NCBI GenBank assembly: GCA_021234155.1
Contig: JAJEKV010000096.1
Coordinates: forward strand, 2,603,678-2,667,677
Length of the DNA: 64,000 bases
Direction: 5' to 3'
Source of the DNA: Isoetes taiwanensis
Taxonomy: Eukaryota > Streptophyta > Lycopodiopsida > Isoetales > Isoetaceae
Below, piece after piece: positions 54,768-64,000 of this stretch; within the stretch, counting starts at the first letter, position 1; every line of letters begins with the position of its first letter. The notes below the pieces were generated by a model, which saw only the letters and a program-made list of their open reading frames with translations, had not been told where the DNA came from and did not search any database. A program made the translations under genes and the position numbers.

Positions 54768-55139
54768 GGAAAGAAAACAAGCAGAAGAAGGAAGAACAGA
54801 AGGGAATGAAGCAAACCTGGTTAATATACGCAAGGCGCCTCCAAGGTGACGATTTATACACAGAAATCTGGCCGGATTCCCCATCTTATCCACAACCACG
54901 TCGCCAGGAACGGCAAGCGTGGCCTTCCAAACATAGCGCCCCGAGCTAGTTGGGCACATCCGCGAATACAGTCTGCCCACTAAACCTAACCATTGCTGAA
55001 TGCACCCCAAATGAAAAACAGTCGAAAATGGCAAAGATTCCCTTATGCCCCATTCATGTACACTTTTCTATACAATACACCCTAATAACCATTACAACCT
55101 CATGTTACAAACATACCCTTTTATGAACTAGCAAACTAT

Positions 55140-56275
55140 ATGGGACGAACCTTTTTAGGTGGGGAAAAATTAATGGGTAAAAAGATCTTGCCGGGAGAAA
55201 TCGCATTAAATGGGAAATGGTACTAGTGTACCTTATATTGGAACTTAGTATAATGGTTGGTAATGGAATCGTTGAACATGGGGGTCGACTAGAGATTTCC
55301 TAACAAACCCTAGGCAAAATAGAGACTTTGTTATGATGGTTCTATGTTCCTTATACCATGAGTAGAATGGGCATTGTGTCATAAAAAGATGCATGCATGG
55401 CATGTCTAATGTGGAATCGCATTTCTATTAGAGAAAGGCATGGAGAATTGTATTCTATTATGATATCATCATTATGGTTATATTTGGATATTGCATGGAT
55501 TGCAATCATAATGGTATTGGAACATATATGCTTAATAAAATATTGCATAAGTGCATAGTCTCTTGGGGCCGGAGTCCTTGTGCGGTGGCTTGGACTTGCG
55601 CTTGTGTTTACGCGTGGCATTGAGCTTTGTTATCCTGGCTGGATTCTTTGTCGTGCTACATGGAAAAAGTGGTTCTCAGTCGTTGGATGCGGCATGGAAG
55701 GGTGTGTACACATGAGGACCTCCCCTCCCCCCCCCAGCTCTGTGGTCCGGATCAGCCCGGATGGCATGTTAGAACTGGAGTAGGCACTGTATGATAATGA
55801 GAATTAAGCATGCATATGGAAATGTTATCTGTGGCTTGTATGCATACTAACCTGGTTGGTTGGGTTTAGTGGGACTATTCGATAAGCAATGATGATTGTT
55901 ATGGTATTATGAGTTGTAATTATGTATGAATAATCCTTAAGTGCCCCAAATCCCCACTTAGTCTTTAGGACTAATCCCCAGGTTGGTGTAACCAGTACCT
56001 GATGGAGCCGAGTACAGTAATGCCACAGAGACCTGAGGATCAGAGAGTTGGAGACAAGATCAGGCGTGAGGAGGTGTCTAGATTTCCTTTACGAATTGGA
56101 GGACGAGGCTAGTGAGCATGTAACCGAGACAACCCAGAGATCAGAGGAGAGTCATCCTTCCAGGGTAGAAACTAGTATGGGATCTACCCCTAGTTTTTGT
56201 GGCCATAAATGCCTTAATGAGCGAACCCTCTGATGAAAAGAGTTCTCTAGTTGAAGATTTTTCTCATAACTAGCA
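55140..56275 (+). mobile_element. Ty3/gypsy LTR right part and leader (plus)
   Basis: Resumes the LTR after the HUH insertion and matches the minus-strand 45460-44405 throughout. It keeps about 150 bp that the minus copy lacks (55970-56110), including an ATG at 56022 opening MPQRPEDQRVGDKIRREEV, probably the start of gag. Homology ends at 56275 (TTTTTCTCATAACTAG), next to the protease position in the other copy. Because integrase sequence lies upstream of this LTR and gag-leader sequence downstream, the arrangement is like two tandem elements sharing one LTR. Confidence 0.7.
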
Positions 56276-56825
56276 ATTGTATTGATTCTATAATGGGGCT
56301 CGCATGAAAATGACAAAAACCTCCGATAGATAGGCTTCTCATTCATCTAGCAGATTTTCTACAATGGTGGATAGTGGATAGCCGCACACATGCGAACCAC
56401 CCACGAAGAAAAATAAAAAGAATGTCCAATTATACAACTTGGACCCCAGAAAATACAATGCTACTAGATGTTTGGTTTGTGTACCTGCCGAAAGCTTATC
56501 ACGGGGATTAAAAAACCCTGCCCTTTCGGGTTTTCGAGGAAAAACCCTAGTGATAAGGCTTTGACAAGGGGCTTAGACAAATGTAAGGCTGAGAAATTGC
56601 TCCTAAAAAACCCACGAATGGAGAAGTCGAAGCGGCTATCACTTACCAACCTGTACCTGCACATCACCAACACTAGAACAAATGTGAAAAAACAAACCTC
56701 CCAAAGTGGAGAGGCTGATCACGCGTGCCACACAACAACAAAAGAGAAACCACTTCAAATAGAGGGTCTAGTCACGCGTGTCACGCGACAAATACATTAA
56801 ACAATTAAGGGCGGGGAAGGTGGGC
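56276..56825. repeat. Repeat fragments
   Basis: 56283-56345 matches the first part of the 375 bp repeat (GGGGCTCGCATGAAAA, GACAAAAACCTCC). 56491-56555 is another copy of the dispersed repeat seen at 16.6 and 48.3 kb (CTGCCCTTTCGGGTTTTCGA, minus). Open frames at 56464-56800 cover these repeats and show no domain. Confidence 0.5.
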
Positions 56826-57380
56826 TTCAGAGAAATAGAGAATAAGATACTGCTGAGAGAGAAGAGGAAGCGCCGATGAGATGTTGATGAAGAACCTCGC
56901 CTAATATAGCGATCTCCCAACTAGAGAAAGCATTGAATGCATGCATGCGAGACATGCATGCTCGCTCCTTCTAGAATCTCGATCCGAGGGCTTGGGTTGA
57001 TGGGATTCTAGAACGGGGCTCACATGAAAACGACAAAAACCTCCCAAATAGAAGAGAACTTCCTTATAAAAATGGGATCGTGGGTGAAGGTCAAAGGATT
57101 ATGGCCAAAGAAGAGGCAAAGGAGAAAATGCCTGAAAGATGAAAGAAACGCCAAATTGGTCAATCCAAGCAAGGAGAAGCCCATCCCCTGCATAGCTTCA
57201 GAGAATAAAGAATAAGGTATACTGCTGAGAGAGAAGAGGAAGCGTCGCTGAGACGTTGATGAAAAACCTCGCCTAATATAGCGATCTCCCAACTAGAAAA
57301 AGCATGCAATGCATGCATGCGAGACATGCATGCTCACCCCCTCTGGAATCTCGATCCAAGGGCTCGGATCGATGGGATTG
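56826..57380. repeat. ~375 bp palindrome repeat: half copy plus full copy
   Basis: 56826-57000 is the second half of the unit and 57001-57380 a full unit. They join through GGATTCTAGAACGGGGCTC. Both keep the hairpin GCATGCATG-CGAGA-CATGCATGC (56939-56961 and 57311-57333). Minus-strand peptides LGDRYIRRGSSSTS (34.9 kb) and MGDRYIRRGFSSTS (57.2 kb) correspond but have no known family. Confidence 0.7.
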
Positions 57381-58003
57381 TGGTTTTAGTGTCTTGGAAT
57401 TTTGAATGTATGTACATATATTATATGATTTATTTTCAACACTTGTTGAATGTTAATGAACAAAGATTTGATTCTTCACCATGATGTACAATGTATAAGA
57501 ACTTGCATCAATCTCTAAGGAGCTCCAACCACCCTGTGTAAATGTGTTAATATCAAGTGTGTAAAAGGAGATGATCCCAAGCTGCCTCAGAGAGGCCAAC
57601 TTGGCAAGCCCGTTACAATTTCCTAGTTAGCCTGGCCACACTATGACCCACTGCAAAATTCTGTCCATTTCTATGAATATCAAACTTCTACCAATGCCAT
57701 TAAAGATGCACTATCGATCTCTTAGAATTAACTACTTAAATGATCAACGAGGCATACCATTGTTGGTGCTTCAACAAAGCTAATGTTGGATTCATAATCA
57801 CCAGTTAGCATAAGTTTGTAATCTCCAAATAAAGTGATTTATAATAAATGTTTAACCTGTACTTGCGTGCTCTATATGGTTTTTTGTTGAACTTCTAGGA
57901 GGCGTTGCCTTTCTTTAAATATCTCTAAGAAGGTTTGCCTTTTGGTTCGTTCTCCTTCAATCTTATTCAAAGTGCATTATCTATAGTACACCCAGAATAG
58001 TGT
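57381..58003. other. Intergenic
   Basis: AT-rich; nothing recognisable. Confidence 0.4.
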
Positions 58004-58166
58004 CTTGGTCGTTAGTCTAGTGGTAACACATTAGTTTTAGCAACTATAGGTCTCGAATTCGAGACTGCCCAGAATTGCATTCTGAGCTGTTGGGCGTCTC
58101 ATAGATGCAATGTAAAGTGGTTGGGGGCAGAGCCCTACTGCTAGTTGTTTTTTTTTTTTTTTTTTT
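58004..58166 (+). mobile_element. tRNA-derived SINE with poly(T) tail
   Basis: A box TAGTCTAGTGG (58013-58023), B box GGTCTCGAATT (58049-58059), body CTGAGCTGTTGGGCGTCTC, and a 3' T run of 18-19 (58148-58166). A T-tailed tRNA SINE is the form of plant Au-type SINEs. No TSD was identified. A fragment of the same family lies at 47970. Confidence 0.75.
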
Positions 58167-60285
58167 GGTTCATTTTCTTAATGTTTTTTGTATTAGATCA
58201 AGTGGAGTTTTCTTGCAACGAAAATAACGATGACGACAATGCAAGATTGGTTGACGATATGCTCATATGATGTTGATATTGCTCTTTAAACAATGCCCCC
58301 ACTTGTTAACATGTTCAACACATAAAATTGATAATATTAAATAGATAAAAAAGACTAAACTACGTACAATGTTGCATGAAACTCAAGCATGTAATCAAGA
58401 CAATATCGATAAGCTAACATAGCATGCATCATTGTAGCCAAAAACTTAATTAAAAACTTAAAATATTGAATAGATAAAAAGAATGAAAGCACTCTCATGT
58501 CACAAGATACTTTAAGCATGTAGCCAAGACTGACATTTCATATTTAAGTGAGGTGTAAACTTGAAAAAACAATGGAAGATTGCCTTTTGTACACATATTA
58601 TCCCCATCGTCATAAATAATATTCACATGACATATCCATATGAAATAAGAATATCAAAATTGATCATGAATAAGATGTCTGCAAGCTCTAATAAAGCAAT
58701 GAAGCTACTTCCAAGAAAATTGGAAAAGCTGGGATGTGAGCACAAACGTTATAAATGTTGTTTTTTAACATCATGGGAAATTGTAATTTCACATCCCAAG
58801 GGTTTTTAATTAAAGTAATTGTTCCCAAATGATTAAAGATGTTTGATAATGTGATGAAACATATGTTCGATGAATATTGAATATTGAGTTTTTTATCATC
58901 AATGGAATCTTATCGTGGAACCTACAGTTCCTCGTGATATGTCATTCTACCATCCCAATGTAGATCTAAATCGAGAGGAACATCGCCAGGATGAAGATGT
59001 ACCCCATATCTATTTCTGGCAGTCTTTGAAGAACAATGCAACTGCGCAGAGCCTGTATTTACCTTGTTTGAATAAATATAGATAGTTGATGAACACTATT
59101 TTTGCTCCTTAATACTTCTAAGGAGTAGATTGTTCTTCAACATTTAGGACATGAATTATCCCATTAGAAATGAAATGAATTAAGGTCTATCATCCACGGA
59201 AACCATAAGGTCTACCAGACCCAATACAAGAAAGAGAGCACACCAAGACCATTACTTCCAATGAATAAAAAACGTCTGCCACGAAAGGTTCTACGAGTGA
59301 AAAATCTTACCAGAGAAACTATACATTTGTGTATATCAATGCAAAGATGGAGGACTCATTTCATCTCACTTATCGAGAACCTCAGGATATAGGATGATAA
59401 TGCCATTATTGCGGGGCATCTCGTATAAGCAAAGATAGTGGTCGATTAGGTGTAATCAAGTCAATATATTGTGCTCGTATAGTTGCAAATGCTGGATAAA
59501 CTTGAAAAATGTGGCATTAATCTTTAGTGGCTTCCCTTTGATAATATTGGTATTTCCATGCTTCTCATGGCCCATCTACCTGTTTCTATTTTGAGGCAAT
59601 GTGTACCAGTGTGATTGGATGCAATTGTTTACATGTCTTCATAAGTAAATGTGATAACAAGTATTGTTGTAGGCTAGGGGGAAGTGTGGGATTAATCTGG
59701 CTTTTGTAGTGTGATATTTTAGCCTCCGTCAAAGCAGCGGCATCCCAAAGCTTATCAAGCAAGCATGTATCGAGATATTATTTCAAGTGAGTGTGATCTT
59801 CATTATTCTGCATCTATACAGGGCATGAGCACGCTGCTCGCCATCACTTTTGGAATCTGCCAAAGTTTATACACTAGGTGCTTCTGGAATGGGTATTGTT
59901 CCTTGTTCTTTATATCAAAGCTAATTCTTAAGTTCAAAATAAAAGTCAAGAACATGGTAATATTCAAGGTTAATATGAAGACAATACTATTGAAGGCCAA
60001 AATGAATGCATCCAATTTAACACTTACTAATTAATGAGACTTTATACAAGTACCTACTACCCAGTGTTGGGTACTCCTTTAAGTAGTTTTATGATCCCTT
60101 TTTAATACTTTTTATGGTAGGGTATAGCATGCTTATGCCCTACAATCATTTCTCCTATGCATTCCATCTAGAGAACCAATATGCATATTTCTTCTTCCAA
60201 CATGCTTTAAGATGTTATGGACTCATGACGACTGTGTAGGCAAGTTTCAGAAATCGGGTGTCTCCCATGTTTACCACCTTTTGGC
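58167..60285. other. Intergenic, with one LINE-tail remnant
   Basis: No gene is recognised. At about 59165-59215 (minus) GGTTTCCGTGGATGATAGAC then CTTAATTCATTTC resembles the LINE tail box. A plus frame at 58920-59085 (HPNVDLNREEHRQDEDVPHI) is open for about 55 codons but unassigned. The frame 58561-58809 has no known domain. Confidence 0.35.
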
Positions 60286-60345
60286 AATCGAATAGAATAG
60301 AATAGATTTTTTATCGTCCACGGAGACCAATAGAGTATGTATCGT
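60286..60345 (-). mobile_element. LINE 3' end with (TTCTA) tail
   Basis: Minus strand: CTATTGGTCTCCGTGGACGA then TAAAAAATCTATTCTATTC. This is a clean example of the GTGGACG-TAAAA box followed by pentanucleotide repeats. Confidence 0.6.
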
Positions 60346-61248
60346 CCAAAGTGGAACACGGTCACTGAAGCACAAGAGCATAGGAGCACAAGAGCCACAT
60401 GGCGTTGGTGCCATCACTTCACCCAGAAACTAACCACATATCACCCAAAAACAAAAACAAAACCAGCTGCGATCACCTCGATACTATTTTTACCGCATAA
60501 TAGAATGTGTTGCTCTAGAAGTCACCCCAACCTAAATAAAAAACAACTAAACAACAAATACAAAAACCAATGCAGCTTCGTGTAAATGACCGTTCATACA
60601 GTTTCTCCACAGCAATCTATATTTTTATTAAAGCCTAGGCATCAATGCCATAACTATGCTCATAGCCAACTAAGTGATAATAGCTTGAGTTATTGCCGGC
60701 CTATGATTTTCATGATCCATAACCATGAGCCATAGATCAATAGATGCATTGGTACCAAGCACTTCTACTAGCTAAAAAAATGAAAGCATTATTTGCCATA
60801 AATCCATCAATGGAAGAAACTCATTAGCTTCAATTATCTTAATATCTGACTCATGGGAGAGATGCAGTCGTGATTCTGGGTTGTGGTTCAAAGGATGTAT
60901 CCCCTCTGATATAGAAGCATACACATGAGAAGCAAAAAAAAGGGTCAAGGACCTAGACTTCTTTGAAGTCTCGGATACTTTTTTATGAGAGTAACCAGGA
61001 GTAATAACACTCCGACACACTAGATAGTATGTCATCTACATTACAAACACTTAAAAAGAAAAAAAAAAAGAAAAAAAAGAAAAGGGGAACTAGCAAGCAG
61101 CACACCAGAAGGCTTTAGCAAGGTAAACCTTATTAGGTTTTTATTTAGGCTTGGTATCACAATGTCTTAATGGAGCTAAATCTAATCTGATTAAGCAAGA
61201 AATGGTGTGATAAGATTGTGGTTGTGAAAAATTGTATTCTTTTAATGT
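60346..61248. other. Intergenic
   Basis: No gene is recognised. Frames at 60337-60585 and 60772-61035 have no domain. An A-rich tract lies at 61055-61085. Confidence 0.35.
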
Positions 61249-62272
61249 TTTTTTTTTGAAGGACGACAAACGTTATTGAAACTCCAAGCCAAAAAGCAAA
61301 ATACAAATGCAGAGGCGGGAATAAAGTCTCAGAGGATAATCATGATCCACTGAGTAGAACCACCAGCCTATGCATAAGACAACACACTCAAATAGGACTC
61401 AAATATCAATTGTCGCTAAGGGGAGCAAGCGCGAAGAAATGGTAAGCCTTAACAAATTCTAGCTTGTGCGTCTTGGGAGGACAAGCTGCCGGGAGGAATA
61501 TCAAACCACGAAAGATAGGCGGTCAAGCGCCTTCGGATGGACCATAACAACCATCCACGATGCTAAATGAAATGCTTGGCTCCATAACTTATTCCAAGTA
61601 TCGGATAGGCGACCCGGAAGCACTTCGACTTGTCAATGTCACATGAAAAAGAAAGCGACCAAGACCAAACAGTGGAGATGAACACATAAAAGAAACAATG
61701 CTCAATGGTCTCACCGTCCCTTTTTTGCACAGTGCGATTAGGAGTCTTTGACACTCGAGGATCAAATCGTGGACAAGCACGTTCACACGAGGACATCGTG
61801 AAGAATCGCCACCAAAGCACGACCACCTTAGGATGAAGTAGTTTATCCCAAGCCCAAGTCCACATCGTCTCCAATTAGGAGGTGAAAGCTGAAGGGACCA
61901 CCTAGTGGATGGCGGAAGGATATCACTATTGACAAGCAACCTATACATAGAATTCACAAGCCTATGCTCATGAATACTCTGGTGGGAAACCCACATGCAC
62001 CCTTCAATAGCCTCTGGAGCAACCAATGGCAGAGTACTAGCAACCTTTTGCCAAATAGGTTTGTCCCATCGAGACAATGAGAATTTTGTTTGAAAGATTT
62101 GCCATGTCGCTAACTGGCCAGAATTATACCATGCCGCAACTGTCAAGATTCCTGCTAACCTCCAGCGCCGTTGAGTTAATGGATGAACCGAGGCACAAAG
62201 TGGAAGATTATTTTCCACAGGTATCCACCAACAAGGGGCATTCAGCTGATGACATGCAACAAATGTAGTCAT
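61249..62272 (-). pseudogene. LINE 3' part with zf-RVT region (same family as 135-638)
   Basis: A minus-strand frame from 62272 gives an RT C-terminal region (WYNSGQLATWQIFQTKFSLS). It is broken by a frameshift near 61860, after which WDKLLHPKVVVLWWRFFTMS and DGETIEHCFFYVF match the zinc-binding region. The final 350 bp match the 135-638 element, down to GGACGACAAACGTTATTGAAA by the T run (about 61249-61257), the poly(A) tail on the other strand. The 5' end is truncated at about 62.27 kb. No TSD could be settled. Confidence 0.8.
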
Positions 62273-63404
62273 CGAACGGTTTGTATTTGCAAAAATCTGG
62301 AGCCATTTTCTTGTTTGGATTTTTTTTGTATTAGTAGATCCTTTGCTTTAAGTTTCTCGATTGGATTATATACTTCTTCATAGTTAGTCTGCACGTTATC
62401 GAGTATATTGTGATATGCTTGTGTTCCTGTTTGGCTTGTACCTAATTGAACATTTGGACTTTTATTTTTGTTGTTTGTTAAACAATACCTATTGCATGTG
62501 TGTCATGGGAATGAGATGTCTAGTAGTTGTTTCTATTTTTGCAAATGGTTGTATGTTAGAACTCTCTATGTTGAGAACTCTCTATGAAAATGTGAATTGC
62601 AATGGGATCCACCTTAGCAACAAACCTCCACACATGATCATGAAGGCATTATTTGCATCTCTGGTTAAAGAGATGCTCATTTACAAATTGGTCATTCCGT
62701 AAGAAACACACTTACCATAAATGAGCTAAGCCTAGGCAAACTTGAACTCGCAAAACTCATGGTTTTTTACTTTCTCATAATTTTATTGTTAAGAAATCTA
62801 TGCTGTTTATTTTTTTAAGTAGTACATATTTTTGCATAAAAAAGGAAATCATTTACGATGTTTTGCCTTTCTCCATCAGACGTTCTATTTCCTTGGTACA
62901 ATCTTTTATGGTTATATTTTAAAGCAATACATATTTCTGCATGAAAAATAGAACGACCTAGGATGTTTTGCCTTTCTCCATGCATGGAAGCATTGCAACA
63001 CAAATTGTATGTTCATCTAGAAAATGCAAAAGAAGATGTGCAAAATAATGTAGATGGACTTCGACTATATATGCAAGTAGAAGACTGCATGTTTAGATCA
63101 TCAAATTTTGATTAAGGACAATGAGTGTCATGCCTCGGATGCATAGCATGCAATTGTCAAATTGAATTAAAAAAGACACTAAGTCAATTAAGCTCAGTAA
63201 TGTGATATAGAATGAGTATGTCGCATGCAAACAGTTACATTGCGAGTCTTTTGATTTAAGACACGGTAATTTGTTCTTTGTCTATTGATCCAGGCAATTA
63301 CAGTTATTAAGCTAGACAATCCTAGACAATAAGATCCAGACAATCCCATATACAAGAGAACATTTCTTACTTGAAACCTAGTTGATTCACGGCCACGAAC
63401 GATT
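62273..63404. other. Intergenic
   Basis: No gene is recognised. A motif, GATGTTTTGCCTTTCTCCAT, occurs twice (62858-62877 and 62958-62977) within a diverged ~100 bp tandem duplication (62820-63000). Confidence 0.35.
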
Positions 63405-64000
63405 TTGGTTGGCGTATATTTGCATCCACTTGTTGGACGGATCTTTTTATCTGTGGCAATGGGTGCATGATAAATTTAATAAACAGATGGAGGAATGTTG
63501 GAACAAATCACGAAAAATGATGAGAAAAGATATCTGAGAAAAAACAAGGAGGACTTGGAATGACTTCCTCTTGCTTGAGAAACTTTTGCCGGAGGAGCTA
63601 TGTGTTCAATTGGACAAGCTGTTGGAAAGAAAACAAGAATAGATGGATGTTTGGGGCAATGCCATACTTTGGCAGTGGGGAGCATTCAAGATTGTGAAGG
63701 TGGGGTTCATGAGAGTTGGGCATACACATGATGATGTAGATGCATTCTTCGGAACTTTCTCTACCAAGCTCAAGAGAGAAAATATGACTAGTCTCCCTGA
63801 ACTAATAGATATGCTTGAGAGCTGAATTGGCCCCAATCCAATGGCTTTCTTGATGGATGAGGTTGCAGATTGAAATCATTTGTCGAGGGATACTTATTGG
63901 ATGGTAAGGATCAGTTGACATGACACACAAAGCCACTTTAGTTCAAGTTTTGGGTCAGGGAGGGAATACCGATCATGCAATATAAGTGGAGACTAGGTGA
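63405..64000 (+). pseudogene. DUF7869-like fragment, runs off the window
   Basis: Plus-strand peptide WQWGAFKIVKVGFMRVGHTH then DDVDAFFGTFSTKLKRENMT and SLPELIDMLES (63655-63825). The GHThxDiD motif with a preceding hydrophobic VGF is typical of DUF7869, a domain thought to derive from transposases. Beyond a stop at 63823-63825, the phrase FKFWVREGIPIMQYKWRLG (about 63942-63998) fits the domain's C-terminal part. A stop lies at about 63631 and frames change, so it looks decayed. The rest lies beyond 64000. The family call is from memory of the motif. Confidence 0.5.

Larger units (their letters stand above)
52260..55139 (-). mobile_element. HUH-endonuclease transposon (Replitron-like), 2.88 kb
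   Basis: The boundaries come from the host LTR. The left part ends GATGGG at 52259 and the right part resumes ATGGGACGAACC at 55140, while the uninterrupted homologue at 45.45 kb (minus) reads AATGGGAAGAACC. ATGGG is thus on both sides, consistent with a 5 bp TSD. No terminal inverted repeats were seen, and the ends are not TC...CTRR as in Helitrons. Read on the minus strand, the 5' end is about 370 bp from the likely Rep start. Near the 3' end lies a small hairpin (GAGGG-CATAT-CCCTC, 52299-52314). The coding part is GC-rich compared with the LTR around it. Replitrons are HUH transposons reported from green algae and other eukaryotes; the fit to that group is inferred from the protein motifs. 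Confidence 0.7.

Noticed and set aside
53757-55034. Geminivirus- or circovirus-derived Rep
   Set aside because: HLH and YxxK motifs are shared, but the helicase domain is absent, the linker and second domain differ, and the gene lies in a bounded 2.9 kb insertion. A transposon of the Replitron type fits better.
54768-55034. N-terminal extension of the HUH protein to 55034
   Set aside because: The first codon at 55034 is TTG and no ATG lies between it and the upstream stop. The ATG at 54767 is the better start, though an upstream exon is possible.
52260-55139. Helitron
   Set aside because: Helitron Reps have two tyrosines and a helicase, and the ends are 5'-TC and CTRR-3'. None of these is seen.

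Overview
The window looks like repeat-rich nuclear DNA of a green plant. The evidence is a plant HIAT1-like membrane transporter gene with many short GT-AG introns, a secreted extensin-like proline-rich protein, plant-type LINEs with a zinc-binding domain after the reverse transcriptase (RT), Ty1/copia and Ty3/gypsy remnants with the usual TGGTATCAGAGC primer site, and tRNA-derived SINEs. A seed-free plant such as a fern is possible, but the sequence alone does not settle it. No bacterial or organellar genes, rRNA, intact tRNA or CRISPR array was seen.

Layout. 1-3230: two kinds of minisatellite in a higher-order duplication, each half ending in a SINE, with a 5'-truncated LINE inserted near the start. 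3.9-4.5 kb: facing LINE 3' ends. 4.46-12.8 kb: a tandem ~250 bp duplication whose second copy is split by a nearly full-length 7.8 kb LINE (minus) with matching target-site duplications (TSDs). 14.3-16.7 kb: short tandem repeats and LINE tails. 16.7-21.4 kb: two more LINEs. 22-27.4 kb: two opposed copies of one copia family and a LINE piece. 27.9-28.4 kb: the proline-rich protein gene. 28.9-33.1 kb: a pair of related MITEs and LINE debris. 38.4-41.5 kb: the transporter gene, exon structure preserved but carrying one in-frame stop and two apparent frameshifts. 42.3-42.9 kb: a long-TIR MITE. 43.4-56.3 kb: opposed halves of Ty3/gypsy elements, interrupted by an 8-bp-TSD MITE (46.6-47.1 kb) and by a 2.9 kb insertion (52.26-55.14 kb). 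56.8-57.4 kb: a palindrome-bearing repeat. 58-62.3 kb: a SINE, LINE tails and a LINE. The right edge carries a decayed DUF7869-like fragment.

The most interesting object is the 52.26-55.14 kb insertion. It encodes, on the minus strand, a protein with a HUH endonuclease signature (HLH) followed by a single-tyrosine YCMK motif. This is the active-site plan of rolling-circle Rep proteins. The insertion interrupts a gypsy LTR whose uninterrupted counterpart is present at 45.4 kb in the same window, which gives the element's boundaries. It best fits the recently described Replitron type of HUH transposon, but the family assignment rests on motifs read by eye.

The two host genes show no functional link. 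Most other open frames are decayed transposon pieces or chance frames in repeats.
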